From contig JAKSOV010000003.1 in NCBI GenBank assembly GCA_024405415.1, positions 1 through 61,851 on the forward strand: a stretch of DNA of 61,851 bases. The letters are read 5' to 3'. The position numbers and the translations under genes are program-made. Under the pieces are notes generated by a model. The model had not been told where the DNA came from and did not search any database. It was given only the letters and a program-made list of their open reading frames with translations. Numbering within the stretch: the stretch's first letter is position 1; the number at the start of each line of letters is the position of its first letter. The stretch is from Akkermansia sp. (lineage in GTDB: Bacteria > Verrucomicrobiota > Verrucomicrobiia > Verrucomicrobiales > Akkermansiaceae). Positions 26,102-34,219 of the stretch are shown here, piece after piece.

Positions 26102-27472
26102 TCAACTGAAAATCTCCTGATAGAGAATCTTGCCTGTTGCCGAGCGCGGAATGCGCTCGATAGAAATGATGCGATATTGGCTCTTCAGGAGGTGCCAAGT
26201 ATCTTTGAGCGCTGCTGCGACGGCATCCTTGTCCTCCGGGTGTGTGATGGCGATGAGAAGTCGACCATCGGACCCGCCGCAGACGGTTTCGATACCCAGA
26301 CGGCTGAAATAGCTTTCCAGCTCATCTAAGCCGAAGCGATTGCCGGCAATCTTCAGAAAGCGCTTCAGACGGCCTGTGATATAGTAAAGCCCGTTCTCGT
26401 CCCTTTTAGCCATATCACCGGTATGGAGACGCCCATGATTTTCGTCTCCCAACGATAAATCATCTCCGGTCTCAGCGTAGCCTAAGCTCACATTGGGTCC
26501 TTGATAGATGAGTTCTCCGGCAATACCGGTGTCCTGAATGGAACGGCCTTCTGCATCTTCTATACAGAAGGAACCGCCAGGGATGGGGATGCCGATGGAA
26601 TCCGGGTGGTCGAGCCCTTGCTCCGGCGGCAGGTAGCTCATGCGCGCCGTGGCCTCTGTCTGCCCGTACATAATGTAGAAGCGGATGCCGCGCTCCTTGG
26701 CCCACTCAGCATAAGCCGAAACGCGTTGAGCCGGCATGTGGCCTCCGGCTTGTGTCATGCTGCGAAGGCCGGGCAGCTCCCTTTTGCGGAAGCCGAAGGC
26801 ATCCAGCATTTCATAGGTATAAGGTACGCCGCTCAGAGAGGTAACGGTTTGCTCATCGCAGAACTTCCAGAAACGGGGGCTGATGAGGGAATCCTCCGTC
26901 AATAAAAGGCAAGCGCCGACCAGAAGGTGACTGTTAATGACGGAAAGCCCATATGAGTAATACATGGGCAGGTTGGTCACGGGGCGTTCTTTATCGGTCA
27001 GCTGTAGGTACTGCGCAATTGACTCGGCGTTGGATTGCAAATTGCGAAGAGAGAGGCGCACCAGCTTGGGGGAGCCTGTTGAGCCGGAGGTCGAGAGCAG
27101 CAAGGCCAAATCCGGGTGCAGCTCGGCGGCGTGTTCGCCGTTATCCGAGAGGGGCTGCATAGCCGATTCCGCACTATCATCGCGGAAGATGAATTGCGGG
27201 CGGTATAGCTCGACCAAGCGATGGAATAGACCTTCTTCCATCCCCTCATTAAGCAGGAGCGCAACATGCCCGTGGCGGAGACAACCTAAATAGGCCGCAA
27301 CGGTGCGCGGCGTGTTCTTACAACGCAGAAATACCAGCTTGCGGCTCCCTGCCAGAGGTTCAGCGATGGCATCTGCCAGCGCGTACAGGGCTTCGTAGGT
27401 GTACGTTTCCCCCGTCGGCGTGATGATGGCCGTTCGTTCAGCTGCCCTGCTGTTGTCCCAAAAATATTCCAC
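26102..27472 (-). CDS. AMP-forming acid:carrier ligase (ANL family)
   Basis: 456 residues. Adenylates a carboxylic acid and loads it on a thiol. The P-loop LLSTSGSTGSPK, the A5-like YGQTEAT, and LHTGDMAKRDENG are present. So are the hinge GRLKRFLKIAGNRFGLDELE and the catalytic C-terminal Lys in RSATGKILY. It is slightly short for the family, as in stand-alone adenylation enzymes such as DltA. The carrier protein gene lies 14 nt upstream in the same operon and is the obvious acceptor. The acid used is unknown; a small hydroxy- or amino-acid or short acyl acid would fit a glycan decoration. Confidence 0.88.
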   Translation of the reverse strand: MEYFWDNSRAAERTAIITPTGETYTYEALYALADAIAEPLAGSRKLVFLRCKNTPRTVAAYLGCLRHGHVALLLNEGMEEGLFHRLVELYRPQFIFRDDSAESAMQPLSDNGEHAAELHPDLALLLSTSGSTGSPKLVRLSLRNLQSNAESIAQYLQLTDKERPVTNLPMYYSYGLSVINSHLLVGACLLLTEDSLISPRFWKFCDEQTVTSLSGVPYTYEMLDAFGFRKRELPGLRSMTQAGGHMPAQRVSAYAEWAKERGIRFYIMYGQTEATARMSYLPPEQGLDHPDSIGIPIPGGSFCIEDAEGRSIQDTGIAGELIYQGPNVSLGYAETGDDLSLGDENHGRLHTGDMAKRDENGLYYITGRLKRFLKIAGNRFGLDELESYFSRLGIETVCGGSDGRLLIAITHPEDKDAVAAALKDTWHLLKSQYRIISIERIPRSATGKILYQEIFS

Positions 27473-27486
27473 GGCGCTGCAAATGG

Positions 27487-27708
27487 TTATTCAGGCAGCA
27501 TGCTGTGCAAATCCTTCCATGTCCGGATGCCGTTGAAGGTATCAATGCTGAGCTGCAGCCCGAACTCCTCGTTCATGAGGGTAAGAAGGGCCAAAAAGGT
27601 GAGGGAATCCCACTCTTCGTAGGTGCGAAAATCATCATCAATATGCATGTTGCTGCTGTCCAGTTCCAGCGCTTCTGCAATCATGTTGAGAAAAAGTTCT
27701 TCCGTCAT
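27487..27708 (-). CDS. Dedicated acyl carrier protein
   Basis: 73 residues, acidic. The phosphopantetheine Ser is in EEWDSLTFLALL. The sequence is unlike the fatty-acid AcpP at 23474 and closer to specialised carriers beside ANL ligases. ATG 27708 is the sensible start; the longer frame enters the neighbouring acyltransferase gene. It sits between the ligase (14 nt downstream) and a hexapeptide acyltransferase (5 nt upstream), all on the minus strand. Inferred role: carry the activated acid to an acyltransferase. Confidence 0.88.
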   Translation of the reverse strand: MTEELFLNMIAEALELDSSNMHIDDDFRTYEEWDSLTFLALLTLMNEEFGLQLSIDTFNGIRTWKDLHSMLPE

Positions 27709-27713
27709 AAGTC

Positions 27714-28349
27714 TTATTCTGAGGTGGAGGTCGTTGCGATTTTCTTGCGCCCCGGGCCGCCGAGAATCTTGGGCAGCGGGGTAATGACCGCCGGGTTGCC
27801 GGAGGCCATGTGGCCTGCGGGAACATCGCATTTGAGCACGGTGCCGGCAGAGATGAGGCAGCGGTCTCCGATGGTCACACCGCTGAGAATGGTACAGCCG
27901 CCGGCAATGAAGCATTTGTCGCCGATGCTAATCGGTCTGCCCGGTTTTTCGCCCGGGGTTGCCCAACCGTATTCTTTGCTGAAAGTGTGACCTTCGGAAT
28001 CATTAATCACTGTACCCGGGCCGATGAAAGTGTACTCGCCGACAGAGATGCGGGATTTGCAAAGCAATAAGGCGCCGCTGATGCCGCAATGATCCTTCAG
28101 CACGATTTGGGCGCCATTGCGGCAGGCATACAAACCGACGGCATGGGTAATCAGAGGCGCTAAATACAGATTGGAATTGAGACAGACGTCTGCCCCGATG
28201 ATAATACTTGCTCCCTTGCTGATTTTAATGCGCGGGCAACCGACGATGTTTGTACCTTTGCCAACCTGCACGCCGCGGCAGCGCAGGATAAAGGCGTGCC
28301 ATCTTGCGTAAGCCGTAACAATAAATACTTTAACGCGGGAGGAAAGCAT
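27714..28349 (-). CDS. Hexapeptide-repeat (LbetaH) acyltransferase
   Basis: 211 residues with left-handed beta-helix hexapeptide repeats (GKGTNIVGCPRIKISKGASI, ISVGEYTFIGPGTVI, ISIGDKCFIAGGCTILSGVT, IGDRCLISAGTV) ending DVPAGHMASGNPAVI, the usual coda of colanic-acid-type O-acetyltransferases. Start 28349 is preferred over ATG 28379 because the latter overlaps the predicted -10 box. First gene of the acyltransferase-carrier-ligase operon. It could transfer the acid from the carrier protein to a sugar, or simply acetylate. Confidence 0.85.
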   Translation of the reverse strand: MLSSRVKVFIVTAYARWHAFILRCRGVQVGKGTNIVGCPRIKISKGASIIIGADVCLNSNLYLAPLITHAVGLYACRNGAQIVLKDHCGISGALLLCKSRISVGEYTFIGPGTVINDSEGHTFSKEYGWATPGEKPGRPISIGDKCFIAGGCTILSGVTIGDRCLISAGTVLKCDVPAGHMASGNPAVITPLPKILGGPGRKKIATTSTSE

Positions 28350-28377
28350 GAAGAAAGGAACCCTATCAGGCCCGCTC

Positions 28378-28405
28378 ATTCTAGTATAAATAACCTGTTT
28401 GTCAA
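28378..28405 (-). promoter_or_regulatory. Promoter of the acylation cassette
   Basis: Minus strand TTGACA (28400-28405), 16-bp spacer, TAGAAT (28378-28383); leader about 20-25 nt before 28349. Confidence 0.75.
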
Positions 28406-28442
28406 GAGTAAAAAAATGAAAGCGAAGCTATGAAGAAAAACA

Positions 28443-28471
28443 TTGACAATCGGCAGGGAAAAGAATAGACT
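28443..28471 (+). promoter_or_regulatory. Promoter of the tandem glycosyltransferases
   Basis: TTGACA (28443-28448), 17-bp spacer, TAGACT (28466-28471), divergent from the acylation-cassette promoter. Leader of about 55-60 nt before 28536. Confidence 0.75.
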
Positions 28472-28535
28472 CGCCCATCGGTGTATATCGCAGGGTGCCG
28501 TTCACGTTTGTTTGATGCAGTTTGTTGATTGGAGT

Positions 28536-29678
28536 ATGGCTAGCAAACCGAAAATTGCTATAATAGGGACCTTTCCTATTTGGTTGTCGGAACAGGATAT
28601 CCCTGCGCCTTCCGGCCATTACGCTGTGTGGCTGATGGCCATGCATGAGATGCTGAAGTCCGTGGATACATACGAATTGCATTGGATATGTATGTGCAAA
28701 GGTGTTCGCCGCACTCGGGAATCGAGGCACGGAAATCAGATTTTTCATATCCTGCCGACCGGGTCGTTGGAGCTTGCTTTTCGTACAAATTTTATTTGGG
28801 ACCGCTGGCGCATCGGTCGCGTGTTGAAGCGCATTGCGCCGGATGTGATACATGTGTTCGGCACGGAACGTTGCTGGGCGGATGCCGCGCTGCCGTATCC
28901 CTGCAAAAAGATTCTGTCGATGCAGGGTATCCTGACGGCCTATCATCGGCTTTGCCCGATGGGGTACTATATGAGGAGCCGCGCGGAGAAAGAACCTCGT
29001 TTGCTGCCGCATTTTGACTTGGTGACCTCGGAGTCCGAATGGGGCTGCGCGCGCAGTCGTGAGATTTCGCCGGCGAGCAAAGTCGTGCGTTGGGAGTACG
29101 CTGCGGAGGAACGCTTTTTCCATGTGCAGCGGCAGTTGTCGCCGGAGCCGACCTGCCTGATGGCCGGCTCGGACAGCGAGCTGAAGGATGTGCCGACGGC
29201 TATCCGTGCGTTCAGCTCGAAGTCTCTTTCCCATGTTACGCTGTTGTTGGCCGGTGTTCCGCCGGAGCATTATCCCGATTTGCCGCCCAACATCCGCCCG
29301 CTCGGGCGCGTGAGCCGAGAGCGCATGACGGAGCTGTTGGCATCCTCTTGGGCGCTGGTGCACCCCACGCTCGCGGATACCAGCCCCAACATTATCAAGG
29401 AGGCGCGCGCTGTCGGTCTGCCCGTAGTCACCACAACGGAATGCGGCGGTGCTCAGTATGTAGAGGAGGGCAAATCCGGCTTCATTATTACCCCTAAGGA
29501 TGTGGAGGCTTTGCAGCAGGCGGTGCTGAAGATGACGGCCGATGCCGAGACCTCGCTCCGCATGGGCGCATGGCAGCATGAGGAGTGCCGCCGTCTGCTC
29601 GGGCGGGACACGATGAAGTCCCGCCTCTTGGAAATTTACGATGCTGTCTTGCACGGCAAGGAAGCAGAACTGAGTTGA
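28536..29678 (+). CDS. Glycosyltransferase family 4, copy 1 of a tandem pair
   Basis: 380 residues, GT-B fold, cytoplasmic. The N-terminal acceptor domain begins KPKIAIIGTFPIWL. The C-terminal donor domain carries LADTSPNIIKEARAVGLPVV and the family's E-x7-E-like region ending TTECGGAQYVEEGKSGFII. GGAG 5 nt before ATG 36 bases into the visible leader supports start 28536; ATG 28515 is an alternative. The next gene is a paralogue starting 1 nt after the stop, so this is a tandem duplication. Role: adds a sugar in assembly of the surface glycan. Confidence 0.88.
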   Translation: MASKPKIAIIGTFPIWLSEQDIPAPSGHYAVWLMAMHEMLKSVDTYELHWICMCKGVRRTRESRHGNQIFHILPTGSLELAFRTNFIWDRWRIGRVLKRIAPDVIHVFGTERCWADAALPYPCKKILSMQGILTAYHRLCPMGYYMRSRAEKEPRLLPHFDLVTSESEWGCARSREISPASKVVRWEYAAEERFFHVQRQLSPEPTCLMAGSDSELKDVPTAIRAFSSKSLSHVTLLLAGVPPEHYPDLPPNIRPLGRVSRERMTELLASSWALVHPTLADTSPNIIKEARAVGLPVVTTTECGGAQYVEEGKSGFIITPKDVEALQQAVLKMTADAETSLRMGAWQHEECRRLLGRDTMKSRLLEIYDAVLHGKEAELS

Positions 29679-29679
29679 C

Positions 29680-30804
29680 ATGCAGTCGCCCAAGAAGGTC
29701 ATTGCCATTGCGGCGGAGTTTCCTCTGTTTTGGGTGAACCCCGCTTACACCCGCCGCGGGTGGTATTATGCGGTTTGGCTTGTTTCTTTGTACGAGGCCT
29801 TTGCCCGCATGCCGGAGTACGAGGTGCACTGGATTGTGTTTCAGCGCAAGGCGTGGCGCCGTTCCGTTTTTACGGCGGGCGGCCAGACGTTTCATGTTTT
29901 GCCGACTATCCAGGGCAATGTGGCACAGGCGTTGCATTATCGGCTCGACGGCTACACTATGGCGCGGGAGCTGGACCGCATCCGCCCCGACATCGTACAC
30001 GCATGGGGAACGGAGACTCGCTATGCCGTCACCGTGGCGGCGTATCGCGGGGCAGTCAAAAAAATGCTCTCCATGCAGGGGATTTTGACGGCGTATTTGG
30101 CGCGTGGCCCCATGGCGCCGTATTACAGCCGTCAGGTGCGCTTCGAGGTGCCCTCCATGGCCGCGTATGATATGGTGACAGCGGAGTCTCCGTGGGGCTG
30201 CAACCGCTGCCGTGAGATGCTGCCGCAGGGGCGCATTGAGCAATGGGAGTATGCGGCGAATCCGCGCTTCTTTGCTGTGGAGCGCGGCCTGAGCGAGCAG
30301 CCTACCTGCCTGTTGGCGGGAACGAGCATCCCCATGAAAAATGTCGAGACCGCAATTGCGGCGTTCCGCTCGCCCGAGCTGGCGGGGGTGACGCTGCTGT
30401 TGGCGGGGACGCCCGCAGGGCAGTTCGCAGATTTGCCGCCGAATGTCAAGCCCTTGGGCGGTGTGGACCGCGCGGAGATGGAACGCCTACTCGCCTCCTG
30501 CTGGTGCCTGTTGCACCCCAGTTTGGCGGATACCAGCCCCAATATCGTGAAGGAGGCTCGAGTGGTGGGAGTGCCGGCTGTTGTGTCAACGGAGTGCGGC
30601 GGCACGCAGTATGTCGAGGAGGGAAAATCGGGCTTTATCGTGGAGCCGAGGGACGTGCAGGGTATCATTCGCGGTGTGTCGCATTTGACACGTGATGCGG
30701 AGACGGCTCTCGCCATGGGCGCATGGGGCAGAGAGGCCTGCCGCCGCGCGCTGAGTGAGGAGACGATGGTGCGCTGCTTGCGGGAGTTGTACGCGGAACT
30801 TTGA
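29680..30804 (+). CDS. Glycosyltransferase family 4, copy 2 of a tandem pair
   Basis: 374 residues, colinear with the preceding gene over its whole length. Shared blocks include KKMLSMQGILTAYLARGPM (KKILSMQGILTAYHRLCPM in copy 1), ESPWGCNRCREMLPQ against ESEWGCARSREISPA, and LADTSPNIVKEARVVG with STECGGTQYVEEGKSGFIV. The catalytic-domain motifs are intact in both, while the acceptor-domain ends differ, so they probably add the same kind of donor sugar to different acceptors. Codon use is more GC-rich here than in copy 1. Confidence 0.88.
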   Translation: MQSPKKVIAIAAEFPLFWVNPAYTRRGWYYAVWLVSLYEAFARMPEYEVHWIVFQRKAWRRSVFTAGGQTFHVLPTIQGNVAQALHYRLDGYTMARELDRIRPDIVHAWGTETRYAVTVAAYRGAVKKMLSMQGILTAYLARGPMAPYYSRQVRFEVPSMAAYDMVTAESPWGCNRCREMLPQGRIEQWEYAANPRFFAVERGLSEQPTCLLAGTSIPMKNVETAIAAFRSPELAGVTLLLAGTPAGQFADLPPNVKPLGGVDRAEMERLLASCWCLLHPSLADTSPNIVKEARVVGVPAVVSTECGGTQYVEEGKSGFIVEPRDVQGIIRGVSHLTRDAETALAMGAWGREACRRALSEETMVRCLRELYAEL

Positions 30805-30834
30805 TTTGTTGATGCGGAGTTTTTGCGCTTTGTG

Positions 30835-30857
30835 GCGATATGCGAATTCGCTATCGC
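30835..30857. terminator. Palindrome between convergent genes
   Basis: GCGATA ... TATCGC encloses the perfect palindrome GCGAATTCGC. It lies between two convergent glycosyltransferase genes; there is no clear T-run, so terminator function is uncertain. Confidence 0.4.
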
Positions 30858-30894
30858 TACCCTGTTCGTTTGTGCACCTGAAAATGTGCGGCTT

Positions 30895-31848
30895 TTATCG
30901 TTGCTGATCCGATGACTGGCGGACTATGTATAGCGGACGGCGCTTGGTTTCCATGTACATCTTTGCTATATATTGACCGATAATCCCGAAAAAGAAAAGT
31001 TGCATGCCGGATAACGCCATAATAATAATGACCATCGACGTCCAGCCGGTAACTGAATTGTGGTATATCATTTGTCGCGCGGCTAAAACAACAGCACATA
31101 TGATAGAGGCAAACATCATCAAACAGCCCACCATTGCAGATAGGACCAAAGGTGTTGTTGTGAAGGCAATGATGCTTTCAATAGAATAATGAAATAGTTT
31201 GAAAAATGACCATTTTGTCGTCCCTGCTACTCGTTCAATGTTCTCATATTCAAACCACTTTGTTTTAAAGCCGATCCACGAAAAAAGCCCCTTGGAGAAA
31301 CGATTGTACTCCCTGAGAGAGAGTAGGGCGTTTACAGCATTTCGAGTAAAGAGACGATAGTCACGAGCCCCATCCACTAACTCGATTTCAGAAATGGCGT
31401 TCATTAAGCGATAAAAACGGCGTGCAAACCAGGAACGGATGACAGGCTCTCCCTTGCGTGTGGATCGTCGTGTCCCGGCGCTGTCATACCCTTCATCACG
31501 AACTGCTTTCAATAGCTCCGGTAAGAGAGAGGGCGGGTCTTGTAAATCTGCATCCATCAGCGTGACATAATCTCCCTTGGCCGCCTCAAGCCCTGCCAGA
31601 AGGGCGCTCTCTTTGCCAAAGTTGCGAGAAAAAGAGACCCAGCGAATGTCAGCATATCTCGATTTGATGCTTTTGATGATTTCTAATGTGCTATCCGTGC
31701 TTCCGTCATCCACGAAGATAATTTCTGCGCGGATATCTGCCATTTTCGCCAACGCTTGCTCTGATTCCTCCAGAAAGGGCATTATTGTCGATTCTTCATT
31801 GAAACAAGGAACAACGATTGACAGAAGAGGAAGATTTGTAGAGCTCAT
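30895..31848 (-). CDS. Glycosyltransferase family 2, GtrB/DPM1-like, with two C-terminal helices
   Basis: 317 residues. The GT-A domain has LSIVVPCFNEESTI, FVDDGSTDST, SRNFGKESALLAGLEAA and the metal-binding DADLQDPP. Two C-terminal membrane helices follow (VLSAMVGCLMMFASIICAVVL and MVIIIMALSGMQLFFFGII). This is the layout of bactoprenol glucosyltransferases, which load one sugar onto undecaprenyl phosphate for later transfer outside the membrane. ATG 31848 (MSSTNLPLL) is preferred. It is clearly more AT-rich than its neighbours, a sign of transfer. The flippase and acceptor transferase usually paired with GtrB are not adjacent. Confidence 0.88.
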   Translation of the reverse strand: MSSTNLPLLSIVVPCFNEESTIMPFLEESEQALAKMADIRAEIIFVDDGSTDSTLEIIKSIKSRYADIRWVSFSRNFGKESALLAGLEAAKGDYVTLMDADLQDPPSLLPELLKAVRDEGYDSAGTRRSTRKGEPVIRSWFARRFYRLMNAISEIELVDGARDYRLFTRNAVNALLSLREYNRFSKGLFSWIGFKTKWFEYENIERVAGTTKWSFFKLFHYSIESIIAFTTTPLVLSAMVGCLMMFASIICAVVLAARQMIYHNSVTGWTSMVIIIMALSGMQLFFFGIIGQYIAKMYMETKRRPLYIVRQSSDQQR

Positions 31849-32324
31849 ATAAAGCGTTATATTTAACGGACTCACCTGCAAGTGTACGCCTTTTTAGAGA
31901 CAAATGCAAGAGCAAAAGCTCTTGGAATACGGGGTGGTAAACTTGTTCTAAATAAAATAATATTTCTCTGCGACATGTCGCCCGCGTAGGCCGCGCTTTG
32001 GCAAAAGATTCATTCTTCGGAAGGTCCGAGGATTGGATAAGTTCCGTTTGTAACGCGATTTAACTTTGCGATATTTGATGAGTAAATCGCACACCTATCA
32101 CTCTATGTGTAGGGGGGATGCGCAATTGTAGATTTTGATGGGACTTAGCTCATTCCCGGATGGTTGAGTGTCGCGCGGGGAATCGGTTAAGTTTTTTATT
32201 GTGTGCCGGATTGTTTTTTTGCGCTTCGTCGCGATAAAAAACTTCACAAACGGGTGAGTTTTTGCTACGATGGCCGCGCGGGTAAAAGCCTGCCGATAAT
32301 TCTATACTCTAAACGAATACTGCT
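31849..32324. other. 476-bp AT-rich intergenic region upstream of ilvB
   Basis: No coding sequence is convincing here. It contains a perfect 11-bp inverted repeat (AAGTTTTTTAT at 32189-32199, ATAAAAAACTT at 32234-32244) flanking a GCGCTTCGTCGCG segment. Just after it comes a possible promoter, TTCACA (32243-32248), 17 bp, TACGAT (32266-32271), for ilvB. The rest shows no repeat or RNA structure I can identify. Confidence 0.4.
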
Positions 32325-34163
32325 ATGACGACAACTCACACAAACGGAAAACAGATGACCGGTGCCGAAGCCTTGGTGCAAGCTCTTGTGCGTGAGGGTG
32401 TAGAGGTGGTATTCGCCTATCCCGGCGGTGCCAGTATGCCCATGCACCAGGCCCTGAGCCATGAGCCGGCTATCCGCACCATTCTGCCGCGCCATGAGCA
32501 GGGCGGCGCCTTCGCCGCAGAGGGCTACGGCCGCGCCACAGGCAAGGTGGGTGTGTGTATGTCCACCTCCGGCCCCGGTGCCACGAACATGATTACGGGC
32601 ATTGCGGATGCGTATCTGGATTCCGTCCCCATGGTGGCTATCACCGCGCAGGTGGGCATCGGTCTCATCGGTACCTCCGCCTTCCAAGAGACGGATGTGT
32701 TCGGCATGACGGCCCCCATCGTGAAGCACAGCTACCTCGTGACGGCGGTGGAGGATATCCCCCACATCATCAAAGAGGCTTTTTACATTGCCCGCACCGG
32801 TCGCCCCGGCCCCGTGCTTATCGACATTCCCAAGAACTTCCAGGAGGCGCTGTTCACGCCCGATTTCGATGCCCCCGTCAACCTGCCCGGCTATGCGCCC
32901 GAGCTGCCGCTTGACACCGCTTCGCTCGACAAGGTGCTGCCGCTGATTGCCGCGGCCAAGCGCCCCGCCATTTACGCGGGCGGCGGTGTGGTGATTGCCG
33001 AGGCCGCCGCCGAGCTGAAGGAGTTTGCCGAGCGCACGCAGATTCCCGTGGCCACCACGCTGCTGGGTATCGGCGCTATGCCGGAATCCCACCCCCTCTC
33101 CGTCCGCTGGCTGGGTATGCATGGCGCTGTGTACGCCAATAACACGGTGAACGAGGCCGACCTCGTGCTGGCTATCGGCGCGCGCTTCGATGACCGCGTG
33201 ACGGGGGCTGTGCGCACCTTCTGCGAGCACGCCAAGATTGTCCACATCGACTACGATGCCGTGGAGCTGAATAAGAACAAGAAGGTGGACCTCGCCATCC
33301 GCGCGGATGCCAAGGCGGCGCTCTCCTATCTCAACGGCAAGCTCGCCGAGCAGGGCTGCGAGGTGAAGGAATACGCCGTCTCTAACCGCCCCGAGTGGTT
33401 CGGCATCATCGAGCAGTGGAAGCATGATTATCCCTTCTCCTACGAAAAGCGTGAGCACGAGATTGCCCCGCAGATGATTATGGAAGAGCTTTACAAGCAG
33501 CTCGCGGGGCAGGACCCCATCATCTGCACGGGCGTGGGCCAGCACCAGATGTTTGCCGCGCAGTTTTTCAAGTTCGAGCAGCCCCGCCGTCTCTCGACCT
33601 CCGGCGGACTCGGCTCCATGGGCTACGGCCTGCCCGCCGCCATGGGTGCCCACATGGCTTTCCCCGACCGCCCCGTCGTGAATATCGATGGTGACGGCTC
33701 CATCCTCATGAATGTGCAGGAGTTCGGCACCATCCACATCGAGAAGATGCCCATCAAGTGCATCATCATGGATAACCAGCACCTCGGCATGGTGGTGCAG
33801 TGGGAGGACCTGAAGTATGACTCCAACCGCGCCAACACCTTCCTCGCTGACCCGAAGGATGAGTACGACCCCACCCACCACAACAACGACATTCTCTACC
33901 CGAATTTCCCCGTGCTGCTCGCGGGCTTCGGTATCAAGTGCGAGCGCGTGGTGGAACCGGCGGACCTGCCCGCCGCCATCGAGCGCATGCTGGCCAGCAA
34001 GGAGGCCTATGTGCTCGACATCATGGTGCCGCACGATGTGCATGTGCTGCCCATGATTCCCGGCGGCATGTGCTACCGCGATGTGCTGCTGGAGCGTATT
34101 GCCGGCGATGGCAAGGGGCGCAAGGCCTCCGACCTCGGCAAGGAAATCCCGAGCGCACTGTAA
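32325..34163 (+). CDS. ilvB: Acetolactate synthase, large subunit
   Basis: 612 residues; condenses pyruvate (or pyruvate and 2-oxobutyrate) with ThDP, FAD and Mg in branched-chain amino acid synthesis. The catalytic Glu is in LPRHEQGGAFAAEGYGRATG (about residue 58). The FAD domain and ThDP motif NIDGDGSILMNVQEFGTI with the MDNQHLGMVVQWE loop complete it. GC-rich, housekeeping-like codon use, unlike the glycosyltransferases on either side. The regulatory subunit gene ilvN and other ilv/leu genes are not in the window. Its place inside a glycan island makes a role in branched-sugar synthesis worth considering, but the sequence looks like an ordinary synthase. Confidence 0.93.
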   Translation: MTTTHTNGKQMTGAEALVQALVREGVEVVFAYPGGASMPMHQALSHEPAIRTILPRHEQGGAFAAEGYGRATGKVGVCMSTSGPGATNMITGIADAYLDSVPMVAITAQVGIGLIGTSAFQETDVFGMTAPIVKHSYLVTAVEDIPHIIKEAFYIARTGRPGPVLIDIPKNFQEALFTPDFDAPVNLPGYAPELPLDTASLDKVLPLIAAAKRPAIYAGGGVVIAEAAAELKEFAERTQIPVATTLLGIGAMPESHPLSVRWLGMHGAVYANNTVNEADLVLAIGARFDDRVTGAVRTFCEHAKIVHIDYDAVELNKNKKVDLAIRADAKAALSYLNGKLAEQGCEVKEYAVSNRPEWFGIIEQWKHDYPFSYEKREHEIAPQMIMEELYKQLAGQDPIICTGVGQHQMFAAQFFKFEQPRRLSTSGGLGSMGYGLPAAMGAHMAFPDRPVVNIDGDGSILMNVQEFGTIHIEKMPIKCIIMDNQHLGMVVQWEDLKYDSNRANTFLADPKDEYDPTHHNNDILYPNFPVLLAGFGIKCERVVEPADLPAAIERMLASKEAYVLDIMVPHDVHVLPMIPGGMCYRDVLLERIAGDGKGRKASDLGKEIPSAL

Positions 34164-34219
34164 GCCTTATCCGATAGGCTGAAAAGCAACTGCTGAACGA
34201 GCGAACAAGCGATTGAGTT

